From NCBI GenBank assembly GCA_037179385.1, contig CM074184.1, forward strand, positions 17,564,001-17,628,000: a stretch of DNA of 64,000 nt, read 5' to 3'. The translations under genes were made by a program, and so were the position numbers. Position 1 is the first letter of the stretch. The number at the start of each line of letters is the position of its first letter. The DNA comes from Holothuria scabra. Its lineage: Eukaryota; Echinodermata; Holothuroidea; Aspidochirotida; Holothuriidae. The notes under the pieces are model-generated. The model saw nothing but the letters and a program-made list of their open reading frames with translations. It was not told where the DNA came from and made no database searches. Shown piece by piece: positions 45,913 through 56,860 of the stretch.

Positions 45913-47366
45913 ACCAATCAAGCAATTTTTAGAGAATTGCTTCCATTGAAGGTTGATATATATCGTTACACCACACACCAGTAGCTAGATGAAGTTTCAG
46001 TTCTTCAAAGCAACGATCGTTCACAAAGTATAGGCTAGGCCATAGGCCTAATACAGTATCCACGGCGAAAGTAGCCGACGAGCCCTATGCAGACAGCTGC
46101 AGGTCCCACTATGATATATTTAATTTTGACACTTGCCCAATCTACCCCATTTGTTTCATATCTAATTTCCTCCCAGAAGTAGTGTGGCTTGAAGCCACAA
46201 CAAAAACTAGGCCTAGGGCCTAGCCACCTACGTTTACAGAACAAAATGTAACGTTAGAACTTAGAGCTAACAATAATAGGCTACGATCAAATCTCGACAT
46301 CGTAGTTTTCACCGGTCATTTTATGTTTAAGTTACCGCCTGAGCTGTACTGTGTAAATAGTCGTACGTATGTTCGCAGCACATAAACAAGACTTGCTAGC
46401 TGCTAGTTACATGCAGAGTGTACTATACATGCCTTCAGCTGGCTGATCGGCTACCTAGCTAGGCGTACGTGTATCGCTAAGCGCTTAGAGAATGGGTGTA
46501 CTTCAATTGGCAATAACATGACACCCTCCCTCAATAATTACGTTCGAAGCGGGGAATCCCCAAACTTTTAAAGAAGCCGCTTCATTCATTAAACGTAAGC
46601 AGCCAATCAGTGAGTACGATTCTTCGCAACAGAAGTTCGTTCGATGTATAGCACGAAGCAGCGGCATATAAACGATTTTCAGCCGGCTGCTAACGTGTGC
46701 AACTGCTGTTATGTACGCTGTTGGTCTTGATAAACAGCGATGGAAACATTTTTGAAACTTTTTTCAGTTCATGACTAACAAACACTCCTACGTGATACAA
46801 GGACAGGAATAACATGGTTAGAAAGCTGAACTTGTAATTTTTTGAAATTTGTCGATTTCAAGTTGAAATTTTGGGAGACGTACGCTAGTAGAGAATTGAC
46901 AAGTGGCTGTTGAAATTGAACTATTACGGTGAAGTGCACAATGGTGCACAGGGCACTTAAAAGACACTGTGGTGTATGCATACGTTTAGTGCTTTCAAAT
47001 TTCATTGTAAATTATGTTCTTTACAAATGTATTGGTGGTGTTGAAGTAAAGCCTGTCACAACAGGTATATGTTTGGGGTTCACAGATTAAAACGTCCTCC
47101 ATGACACTGCACACAATCACATGTAAACTAAAGGGGGTTGGGTGGATAAAAGGTGAATGTCATAGTTCTGCGCAATTTTTGAGCTTGTTGTTCATACTGT
47201 AGACATCGATTGCTTTGTCAAGGCAGCTAAACTTGTGAAGAAGGACTATACCTTGTTTACTTAATGCAAGTCAGAGTCCAAGGGCATGAGATGCAATTAA
47301 TCGCATGTACCATTTTTCTAAACCATTACTTGGCTGGCGATTAATGGCTAATCGCTGACAGCCCAA
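45913..47366. other. 1.45-kb unique block splitting the tandem-repeat array
   Basis: The array breaks after CCATCTCCTGACC and resumes at ACCAAATATGAAATC, which are ~15 bp apart in an intact unit. The block contains a + strand CCAAT/TATA pair and near its right end ATTAATCGC/GATTAATGG motifs like those of the hAT-like element at 18520-18928. No TIRs were found at the block edges. Confidence 0.5.
46603..46672 (+). promoter_or_regulatory. candidate + strand promoter (CCAAT and TATAAA)
   Basis: CCAAT at 46603-46607 and TATAAA at 46667-46672 are ~60 bp apart, a usual vertebrate-like spacing, in a locally GC-richer stretch. The nearest downstream ATGs (46712, 46740) open only 11-14-codon frames. 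A transcript could feed the orphan exon at 49960, but no linking exon was found. Confidence 0.35.
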
Positions 47367-48546
47367 ATACCAAATATGAAATCTATCCAAGTTTCCTACC
47401 ATGAGATATCGTGTGAATAAGATTTTCAGACTTTGACCCCGGTGACCCCAGATGACCTTTGACCTCCGCCAAAAACAATAGGGACCATCTACTGACTATA
47501 ACGCATCCACATACCAAATATGAAATCTATCCAAGTTTCCTACCTTGAGATATTGCTTCAACAAGGTTTTCAGACTTTGACCCCGGTGACCCCAGATGAC
47601 TTTTGACCTCCGCCAAAAACAATAGGCACCATCTACTGACCATAACGCATCAACATACCAAATATGAAATCTATCCAAGCTTCCAACCTTGAGATATCCT
47701 GTTAACAAGATTTTCAGACTTTGACCCCGGTGACCCCAGATGACCTTTGACCTCCGCCAAAAACAATAGAGACCATCTACTGACTATAACGCATCCACAT
47801 ACCAAATATGAAATCTATCCAAGTTTCCTACCTTGAGATATTGCTTTAACAAGGTTTTCAGACTTTGACCCCCGGTGACCCCAGATGACCTTTGACCTCC
47901 ACCCAAAAAAATAGGGACTATCTACTGACTATAACCCATCCACATACCAAATATGAAATCTATCCAAGCTTCCAACCTTGAGATATCGTGTTAACAAGGT
48001 TTTTAAACTTTGACCCCCGGTGACCCCAGATGACCTTTGCCCTCCGCCAAAAATAATAGGGACCATCTACTGACTATAACGCATCCACATACCTAACATG
48101 AAATCTATCCAAGCTTCCAACCTTGAGATATCGTGTTAACAAGATTTTCAGACTTTGACCCCCGGTGACCCCAGATGACCTTAGACCTCCGCCAAAAACA
48201 ATAGGGACCATCTACTGACTATAACGCATCCACATACCAGATATGAAATCTATCCAAGTTTCCAACCTTGAGATATCGTGTTAACAAGGTTTTTAGACTT
48301 TGACCCCTGGTGACCCCAGATGACCTTTGACCTCCACCAAAAACAATAGGGTTCTTCCTCTTAATATGGCGCATCTATGTACCAAGTTTGAAAACTGTCA
48401 GACATTCCTATCTTGAGATATCGTGTTAACAAGCAAAGTGTCACAAACACACACACACACATACACACACACACACACACACATACATACACACATACAC
48501 ACACACGCCATCATGATTGCATTGGTTTCTCTTATCATCGAAACCA
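47367..48546 (-). repeat. tandem-repeat mobile element P4/P5, right part
   Basis: Seven to eight well-conserved ~144-bp units (CAGACTTTGACCCC, GATGACCTTTGACCTCCGCC, AAAAACAATAGGGACC, ACCAAATATGAAATCTATCC) are followed by (CA)n at 48447-48507. It closes with the GGTTTC...GAAACC hairpin at about 48524-48546, the same right end as P3. The units are more alike than those of P3 or P4, suggesting recent homogenisation. Confidence 0.8.
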
Positions 48547-49346
48547 AAAATGAGTGAATTACCTAACAAGACATGAAACTTAGAAAAGAGCTACTGTATT
48601 CAACAGAAACCCCCACACTATGCCTGTTTCCAGTTGTGGTGGATTGAAAACCAGCCCCCTCCCCCTTATCTTCTTTGCAACAACAGTTACATCTCACAAA
48701 TATCTTTCCATTATCTTTCCATTTCTCTTCCAAGTACAAGTGTCTCTCATGATAATTTTTGACTAAAATATTGCATTAAACAAATTGTCCATGCACTCCT
48801 CAAAAGTTCATTCATATATCTTGACGTTCTTAAAATCCATTCATTGAAGGTACATAGACCACCAAATTAATTTAAGTGAATATATTTTTCCTTTTCAGCT
48901 ACGTACCACTGATGCTAACTTGAAAGACATACAAAAAATCAAGCTTTTACCACGGCTGTGTTAAGTTTAACTATCCAAACAATGCAATTTGAACTTAAGA
49001 GTCTCATTCTTTAAAATGTGGATTCGAAAAAGTTTTACTGGTGGAGGGGGGTGTCTCTTATTACACTTTCAATGATGTAGCAATCTCTGTTCTAATGGGA
49101 TGGAGTGGAGTTGGGGCTGGTATTTGAATTGCAGAAGCATTGTTATTCGAACCATCACAGAGGGTTCATGAAAGAAAAACTGCTGGACAGGAAAAGGCAT
49201 AACTGTTGACTCAATTTGCCAAAGCATTTGAAAACCTTTGAATACAGTATGCAATAAACCTAATTCACTTCATGTGATCAAAATTAAATAATTTCAGTTT
49301 TGATTAAGGAATGGATGGATGATTCAAAATATGAGAGAAGGTGCTC
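48547..49346. other. intergenic sequence
   Basis: A + strand frame after the acceptor-like TTTCCTTTTCAG at 48899 encodes about 20 residues to a stop (LRTTDANLKDIQKIKLLPRL). It could be a tiny terminal exon, but nothing supports it. No transposon ends were recognised. Confidence 0.3.
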
Positions 49347-49900
49347 TTAAGGAGGGTTTAACCCTATGACTATCTTGGTAACAACATGTCCAAGATTCCA
49401 TGCATCAGCATTTTGATAAGAAGCAATTTCACATATGTACGCAATCGCATCTATAATTGCAAGATCATCTGCAGTGGAGGCACTACTTGGCATTTGCCCT
49501 TTCCCCAGATTTTGTCCTTGCCCCCTTCCACTTGCTGCCCCAAGATAGGTAAGTCGGAAGTAGGGTTTACCAAAAAAAATAATGTACACCTACTAATTTT
49601 GCATCCAGAGATGCTAAACCTCAGAGCTTCTGCCCCCTGGATCCTCACCCCCAGGAATAGTGCTTTTGACTTGGTTTTGTACGTACTGTACCTAAAATTT
49701 TTTGTCCCCAACCATAGGCCTATATTTTGCCCGAGCTTTCCCCCTTCCCAATTTAGACTTTACATGGTGCCACCACTAATTACCTGGCACTACAGGAATG
49801 TTAAAGTGTGTGCACACGTTGGTAAAATTCAGGTTATTACATATTATGAAGAAGTGACACTTCTACCAACTTGTAACATGCTACATTACATCTTGGCTTA
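49347..49900 (-). pseudogene. decayed protein-kinase-like fragment split by a MITE
   Basis: Minus-strand translation reads AIAYICEIASYQNADAWNLG followed by HVVTKIVIGLNPP and a stop. This resembles kinase subdomains VIII-IX (YxxPE...ADxWSLGxxxxKxxTGxNP), but the APE motif is degraded and no other kinase motif is visible. Upstream, across the 307-bp element at 49472-49778, the frame continues if the element and one flanking duplication are ignored. Homology is judged by eye only. Confidence 0.3.
49472..49778. mobile_element. hAT-like MITE with CAGTGG ends
   Basis: The left end is CAGTGGAGGCAC and the right end on the other strand is TAGTGGTGGCACC. The flanking 8-mers ATCATCTG and ATTACCTG agree at 6 of 8 positions. 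The long + strand open frame here (49386-49910) is mostly antisense or element sequence and is not a gene. Confidence 0.6.
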
Positions 49901-49959
49901 TATGGAATAGGATAAATGGACAACATGCCTTTTATAACTCTTTACCTCTTTTGTTACAG

Positions 49960-50190
49960 GTCTGTAATCAGGAGTCCATGCTGAGTGGCAATTGCATACC
50001 TCAGAAAAAGAGTACGGCCATTAAAGCCAAAATAGTACCCACAAGTATATTAAGTTCACCACCTTTTGGGCTCTGTAAAAGGAGTACTTGTCCAAGTCTA
50101 GCTGGCACTGGATACATGGCAGCTGATTATGAGGGGAGGGGGGAGCTTAGAGGTGTTGTAAAGGCAACCAGTACCTCTGCCAGGTTTTGA
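49960..50190 (+). CDS. orphan candidate terminal exon
   Basis: It follows a good acceptor (TTTACCTCTTTTGTTACAG ending at 49959) and is open for 76 codons to TGA at 50188-50190, with AATAAA only 15 bases later. The protein (VCNQESMLSGNC ... GTGYMAADYEGRGELRG ... ATSTSARF) is not recognised. Acceptor, open frame and poly(A) signal together resemble a last exon, but no donor exon in phase was identified upstream. It could also be chance. Confidence 0.35.
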   Translation, partial: VCNQESMLSGNCIPQKKSTAIKAKIVPTSILSSPPFGLCKRSTCPSLAGTGYMAADYEGRGELRGVVKATSTSARF

Positions 50191-50204
50191 ACTTTTAATA
50201 TCGA

Positions 50205-50210
50205 AATAAA
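50205..50210 (+). terminator. AATAAA after the orphan exon
   Basis: Polyadenylation signal 15 bases after the TGA of the orphan frame, followed by a GT-rich stretch (CAGGTTTGTTG). Confidence 0.4.
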
Positions 50211-53200
50211 GCAATTCAGGTTTGTTGAAAACTTGAAGTTACCTCCAATATGCCCCCATGCTCAAGAGTAGAGCCACTGGATTCTCATCAGCACCTTCAT
50301 TTGGCCCTATGGGTAGTGTTCAAATTCTGTTTTAAGCATTGTTCAATTCTGGGATTTTCAGTTTAAAGGGCCAAACCTCTCACCCCAAACTGCAATTTTG
50401 GAGCCCTGGTACTGAAATTCTCAATTGGCTCAGCTCTTTGATTGGCAGGTAATTCAAACAATGCAGAGTACCAAAGCTATATTACACAGCACGAATGGTA
50501 CTGAGAGTGTTTTGATTATATAAATTGACCCACTTAGAAGCAATAAACTGAGATTGTATCTGGATGAGGATGAATTTCAGACAATTGTGGGAGGGGCTTA
50601 AGTAAGAAGGTTAGGAGAATTGGTACTGTTTGGAGTGAGAGAAGTGGTCCTTTAAGTATCATAGTTACCTAATAGGCCAACTGTGCATTTATGATTCTAT
50701 CCAAACATATGCATTCCATGTGGAGTAAATTTCACATTTTGGGTAAAATATCCAGGCATTATGTTTCAGATATTTCCAGTGGTGCTACAAATCACACTCC
50801 TCAAGGAATTAAGGAGTGTTACTGCAAATGCACATGTACTGCATTATCAAACTATGACACTTTAAACCTTTTTTGACAATCAGATCATCAATCAACAGTG
50901 ACAGGTTACTTGTATAAGGGGAAGACCACCATGTATTTCCTCAAACAACTTTGCTAGTATAGATAGGCTCCTTACCAATGGTGTTTCCTGTAGGCTAGAA
51001 TTTCAAAAAGCGCACACTAAACTTATCAGTTAGGTCTAGCTTCATTATCATTCCCTTGTGAATATATTTATCCCCCAAGCAACCCACATTTTGTGGGTTT
51101 GACCCACATTTGAACATCCCATTGAAACCGGATGACCCACTAAACCCTTTGAAAAACCTGCAAAACCTGAAAAGGGGAGAGGGACATGCATCCTTTCCCT
51201 TACACCTGTCCACCAGGTCAGTATTCACCAATGGACAGGTCAAAGTTGGATCAGCATCTAGTGTCTCAGAGCTTAATTGGGGGTGTCATACTAATAGTAA
51301 TACAGTTGCAGCTCAGTTGGCCAATATAAATAATGCACTGGAAGAACAAATGACTCACCCCACTGTAGTACTAGGCCTAGGCCTATAGCTATTAAAGTGA
51401 CATTGGCCTAGGCTAAGATAACAAAACAAACAGGATAGGCCTAAAGGGAAAGGGATGGCTGACAATGGCCCCATAAGATGCCCTGTAACCAGAACCCCTA
51501 AAAATAAAAAAAGACGCCTACACCTGACATGCCCAAAAAAGATTACACTCTACCACAGTAATGGAAGAACATGACCTAGCCTAGGCTAGGCCTGACTGAG
51601 ACCATGTCATTGAAAAGGCTGTCATTTTATAGGCTACCTGCAAATCTTTTGGCAAACTTGACCTTATTTTGGAATCGTAGCTTTTCATAACATGACTTAA
51701 TTGGTCTAGCCTGGGCCGTTGTCAAGATATGTGCAATAGTCCCTAGCCTACTGCAACTTGGGCCTAGCCTCGGACCTAGGCTATAGGCCTAGGTCTACGC
51801 CTAGCCTAACATTAGGCTCCTACTTAGTTTTTCATTTTTACATATTATCACTAGTAATAGCACTATCAGTACACATTGACCACGGACTTAATCGTATAGG
51901 AAATCCGTGACATTAACGTCATACGTTAATATTAGTTCTCCCTACCCACATGCTTATCCTGCGCTTCTCTTATTCTAAAACTTAACGTTAGGGCCTAACT
52001 GTTAGGCCTACCTCAAATTCTCAAACTGCGGATATGGTTTACCAACAACTTAAAATTAGCCCTAGAAGCTGTCCAAAGCACGAAAATAGGCTAAAAAGTA
52101 TGAGTGTGAGGAATCATCTTCCAAAGAAAGCTTGGGACTGGAAGCATTGGTCAGTTGGTGATATGTCGGTCCACAACAGATCAACTTTGAAGATGTCCGA
52201 TCCGAGCCAGGTTGTACGTTTACACCACGGACTTCATATAATGGACAGAGCATGTTATACTAAAATAATAAAAAAAAAATACTTCAAGGAGAACTCGCTT
52301 TTATCTCTACCTTAGCAAAGCCACGTGGTTCGCGACAGGAGAGTAAGAGTTGGAAGCTTCATATTAATTGCATTGGATTACTTCACATTTTACATTATAT
52401 TTGGATATCGACCCGGACTGGATACTTGACCACGGATTTAGCCAGAGTGATTATTTACACGGACTTCGGATGTGTTTTAGGGTGAGTACATTTCCGATTT
52501 CTTACGTCGACCTGTCTACAGCCGATCCCCACCCTTTCCCTAAACAACAAACCCAAAACAAGCATGTTTTGGATTTGTTGCAGGTGGATGTTTTGGAAAT
52601 GTTTTTGTTTTTGTTTTGGGGGTTGAACCCCTTCCAATGCATGACCCAACCTTGAAATGCAAAAAATGCCTAAATTGCGGGTTTTAATCTCCCCCTTAGA
52701 CTTATTTCTCATTGCGTGCTTCAACCCCCTCCCCCATGACACAATCCTAACTTGGCTACTTTCCCCGCCTACAGGGGGCCTTACCAGGCGGGGGCCTTAC
52801 CAAATAAGGGATCCTTATATAGGTTTCCTACCCATGTTTGATAGCACGTTTTTTTAACATTTGTTAGGGACCGTAGACTTTTCAGGAGGCGACTCTGTTA
52901 GGGACAACTTTGTTACGGCGGCTTTGTTGGCCAAGCGGGCGAATTCATTGTCAGGGGTGCCTTTGTAAGAGGCGACTTGAGTGCATGCATTGCCCTGGCC
53001 CACTTTCATTCATAAAACTGAGGAATATTTGAAGTCGCTAGGCAGGTATGAACTGAGGGGTGGACTTGTCAGGAAAGACATTGTGAGGGGGCGATTCAGT
53101 GTGGGCCACTTCGAGGGCTGGAATTTATAGGGTGACACTGGCAACGCCCCTCCCTCTTATTGAACTTAGCCTAATTGTCACTTTGAAAGAGGACTAAGAC

Positions 53201-53832
53201 GTCCAAATCACTCAGTCAAACAGCACTGAGTGAAAATTTTGCACCCAACATAACATGATTTTGTTCAATTTTCCAAATAGTTGACATTTTCTGTTAAAAA
53301 CGAGCACATTCCACAACATATTTGGCCTTTTTTTCAAGCCAAAACGTCAAATTATGAAACCATCATATCAAATTGCCTATCTAACTGTGTGTAGAAAGGC
53401 GCTGTTCCACAAAACTTTTGTCACACCTAATATGGCGGCTCTGTTGCTTCACTTTATCGGTACCGCCTTACATCCAGGTATGTAGATCAGTTGTTACGAA
53501 ATAGACTTGGCCAAGTCTCTAATGAGTGTTCGGCGTGGAGTTGGCTTTCTCTACAAAATCCCCTACTTAAGCATCGTGCAGTCTATCGTATTTTCCTTTA
53601 GTTTCCTTTCTAAGAGAATTGACTAGAGAACAAGGTCTAATACATGCCCTGTGCAAAATTTGAAAGCAAAAGCAAGGTACACAATAGTTTAGTCTCCGAA
53701 GGTCAGGCGTTACACTGTGGCGACAACATTTTGGTGGTCTTCGAAACCTCAGAAGATGTGTATTTTCACTGGCTATTCTCAAAGAGTGAAGGAACAGCAA
53801 TACTTTTGTTGCTGTCGGAACATCATTTTACA
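50211..53832. other. intergenic sequence, CCTAGGCCTA-rich around 51370-51810
   Basis: No gene was recognised. Dense palindromic motifs such as CCTAGGCCTAGG and TAGCCTAGGCTAGGCC lie at 51370-51420, 51575-51595 and 51750-51815. A G-rich transposon-end fragment (ATGACCCAACCTT, GGGGGTTGAACCCC) lies near 52615-52655 and matches 55160-55200. The motif GGCGACT...TTTGTTA near 52880-52980 resembles 37308-37360. Confidence 0.4.
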
Positions 53833-53840
53833 TTGAGTTC

Positions 53841-55070
53841 CAGGGTTGCCAACTGGCATCCCTGGTTGCCAAATTTGACCAGATTTGGCATCCAAGGGAC
53901 TGGCTTGGAAACTAAAATAAATGTTTGGCAACAAATTCAAATTTTGGCACCCAGGGATGAAAAAAATTGGCATCTTAAAGGCTTAACCAAGATCTTAGCA
54001 GTATTTTGAACAGTTAATCCATTATTACAGATTTTTAGTTCATTAAACCGGGCGGAAATACGTCACCAAACAATAATTTGTATCAAATAGTGGTGGTGGT
54101 CCATGTAGGCAACAGTAGATTCTACTCTACTTCTTGAAATATGTCACACACTAGGCGAACGGTACGGTTACGGGAGTTTCAAGGTTATAGGCCTACACTG
54201 GCCCACATAGTCTACGTACTACATAGATAGTCAAGCTAAGTACTACTGAGTAAGTGGCAACACTTGTATCTGGAGGGCTTACGTAGTCGGTTAATGATAA
54301 AGAATTTTCAAGGGAGGTTCCAAGGGAAAGGGAAATACGGGTTCCCTTTAGTCTGATCCCCCAGGCCGCAGATCAGAAATGCCCAGTTTGGGAGTCCCTA
54401 AAACGTATATGTATTACCATTTTTTCATAGATTGACTTTTATTCTCATTATTTGAGAAATGACAGACATGAGATTTGTGTTTCAAGGCTTGGGCCATGCA
54501 GCTCAAACACGTGGGAAGTGCCGTATACGGCAATCTGGAGGGTTTGTAAAGCCCAAAATTTTCTTCCTCGCTCGGCGCCAATTGATGGTTGCGCTCTGCT
54601 TAGGTAGTCTTGCCTTGCCTGAAATTCGGAGGTACCAGTCCCCCGCCCCCTCACTTGTTACCTAGGTCCCCCTAAAGATTCCATCCTGGCTATGCCACTG
54701 TATAAAAAGTTCAGAGTCAAGGGAAATGGTATTAATTTTGAACGTAGTATGCCCTTTAGCTGTTTTAGTTCTTTTCACTCAAAAATCGATTTTTATTTCA
54801 TCAACGCAATTTTGATAAAGAAATATAATTACCTTTTAAATTAATCAAAGTTCATTTTCTCTAAATCATGTTTACTTTCCAAAAAACACCGTTGGGTTAA
54901 AAATAATAAATGTCGATCAAAACCTGACATGATTCTCTAAATTTTGCTTCCCTTTCTGTTTTATCGCAACTTTTGAACCATTTTGGTAAATTTGGCATCC
55001 GACTGGGGCGATTTGGTAACTATGCGGCTATAATTTGGCAACCATGGGGGTTTTGCATCTGACATCCCTG
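53841..55070. mobile_element. hAT-like element (1230 bp) with a nested copy
   Basis: The left end is CAGGGTTGCCAACTGG and the right end on the other strand is CAGGGATGTCAGATGC. Flanking 8-mers TTGAGTTC (53833-53840) and TTGAGATC (55071-55078) agree at 7 of 8. Repeated TTTGGCA/TTGCCAA motifs mark both arms. A truncated copy of the CAGTGGCGTAGCCA family lies inside at about 54328-54700. No intact transposase. Confidence 0.72.
54328..54700. mobile_element. truncated copy of the 57462-58952 hAT family (right end)
   Basis: AAGGGAAAGGGA through GATCAGAAATGCCCAGTTT, TTATTTGAGAA, GGAGGTACCAG and the end CCTGGCTATGCCACTG matches 58576-58952 throughout. The left end is missing. Confidence 0.8.
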
Positions 55071-55128
55071 TTGAGATCAACTATGCAAAAGTTGGCGTCA
55101 CAAATTAGTGACATGTTAGTGTGTTAAC

Positions 55129-55200
55129 CAGTGGCGTAGCCACGGGGAGGGTTTTGGAGGTTAACCCCCCCCCCCCACCATGACCCAACCTTACAATGCA
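55129..55200. mobile_element. isolated left end of the CAGTGGCGTAGCCA family
   Basis: CAGTGGCGTAGCCACGGGG followed by a C-run and ATGACCCAACCTTACAATGC. No matching right end was found nearby. Confidence 0.6.
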
Positions 55201-55839
55201 AAAAACACCTAAAATGCGCTCTTGAGCGCGTGCTCAGGCTTTCATAAACACGCGTATTCTTGTTTTGTTAAGGACGCGCACGCGTGCACGCACAAACGTT
55301 ATCCAATCATTATCTTCAAGTTGTTGTGGCAGCGTGACTATGCGCTGCACACAATCCGATTACGTTAGGTCGAGGAATAAAGTATACTTGCAGTGCATTT
55401 AAGAAGCGCGCGTTTTATTCCTTTAAGTTTTTGAAACGCGTTACGGCGTACGTTGAGGCCAAATCTGTGAACCCCATACGCAGGCAAGCCCTAAAAAGTG
55501 GCAAACTGTTAGAGAAAGTGCACACAAGGAAGAAACGACTGGTTGGTCGAGACACTGCAAATTCATACCTTCTTTGGCCTTCATGGTCGGACGTTCCACC
55601 ATTTTGACTTTGGACTCTAGTCAGTAAATAATTTTAGTTTATATCAAAAGATGTCATTAGGAGCAACCATACGAAAATCAGTTTATCTCTCTTTAATATG
55701 CATGAGCGTCGGTACTTTGCTTTTTTAATCTTCTGTCAATCAAAGAGCTTTGCCAGTTGAGACTATTGTTGAACACAACGAAACTAGTTTGGGGTGAGTT
55801 TACTGTCTTTAAGTTAAATTTGTGAGGGAAACACATTTT

Positions 55840-56860
55840 ATCCTTAGACTGGTGCATTAGGGATTACGAACAGAATTAGGGAACAGGTGCGGTACGCCAC
55901 TACCTTATATCTATTAATTGGTGACCCCGACGTGATCCTCCTGTAGTTGCTTGTCTTCCAGTCGTCACCTAACTTATTCATGCAAATTGTCTGCAATTTT
56001 ATGTTGTTAAATTCGCTTTATTTAGCACCTTACTCTAAATTGGTGACCCCGAAGTTTTCTCAGCTTGGGCGAATTTGTAATTGGTAGTGTTTGCTCCATG
56101 AACATTTTATCCTTGGACTGAAAGAGCAATTTACACAACTTTTAAACTGCTACATCAATATTTTCTTTATGCTTAGCAGGCAGGATGACAGTCACAGTAT
56201 ACTAACTGTACTTAGTTGTATTCATTTAGCACTATTTGGGCCTAATATTACGTATAACTTCTCAATAATTATTTTCATGTGCCTATTTTATATCTAATAT
56301 TAACCTTACCTTTGTAGTTAAGCACCGAACTATACAAGTCAGGTAGCAAGGTGCAAGGTGTATTTTACTTCACCAGATTACGTGTGGATATTTGGCTCCC
56401 TCATAGTTGCAGCCAACTTAATTTATGGCACTTCACCAACTTTAAGAGCTGTTTCAAGCTTACACCTATAGACGTCGACCGAACCTGGTGGCGCACAGAT
56501 CGCTTGATTTAGCGAACCCACCTTTATACTTCTTTTTCTTTGGCGACGTTCGTGGTCGTATATATTCCAGGGTTATTCTCACTGTCGTTACTTCATGGCT
56601 CACTTACTTATCATTGGCAGTGATATTAATTAATTGTTGCCCGCACTTGACCGCCCATTATAGGACAGTAGTTTCCTGCGCGTCGATCTACGTGCAGTTT
56701 CTCATTACGGTACCGTTACAGCCTGCATGCTAAGTTGGTTCATTTTATCTCTTTTCAGGTCCCACATGCTGACTGTAGGGACTGGACTGGTGCATGGGGG
56801 ATTACGAACAGAATTAGAGAACAGGTATAGGTAGCCACTACCTTTTATCTCTAAATCAAC
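55840..56860 (+). mobile_element. LTR-retrotransposon relic with primer-binding site
   Basis: About 75 bp ending at 55918 (GACTGGTGCAT, GGATTACGAACAGAATTAG, GCCACTACCTT) recurs at about 56784-56857, as two LTR 3' ends would. Right after the first copy, TGGTGACCCCGACGTGAT (55919-55936) matches the complement of the 3' end of animal tRNA-Trp plus CCA, a typical primer-binding site. A second TGGTGACCCCGA occurs at 56040. No gag or pol frame survives. Confidence 0.6.
55919..55936 (+). other. primer-binding site, probable tRNA-Trp
   Basis: TGGTGACCCCGACGTGAT begins with TGG (complement of CCA) and matches the tRNA-Trp 3' end over 18 bases, as recalled from conserved animal tRNA-Trp. Confidence 0.55.

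Noticed and set aside
46712..46780. Short frames after the TATA box at 46667
   Set aside because: Only 11-14 codons with no good donor; not called as coding.
49386..49910. 174-codon + strand frame, the second longest of its kind
   Set aside because: Runs through a hAT-like MITE and lies opposite the kinase-like frame; low-complexity Pro/Leu content points to element sequence.
53644..54009. 121-codon + strand frame
   Set aside because: Its second half is inside the hAT-like element at 53841-55070; the first half alone is not distinctive.
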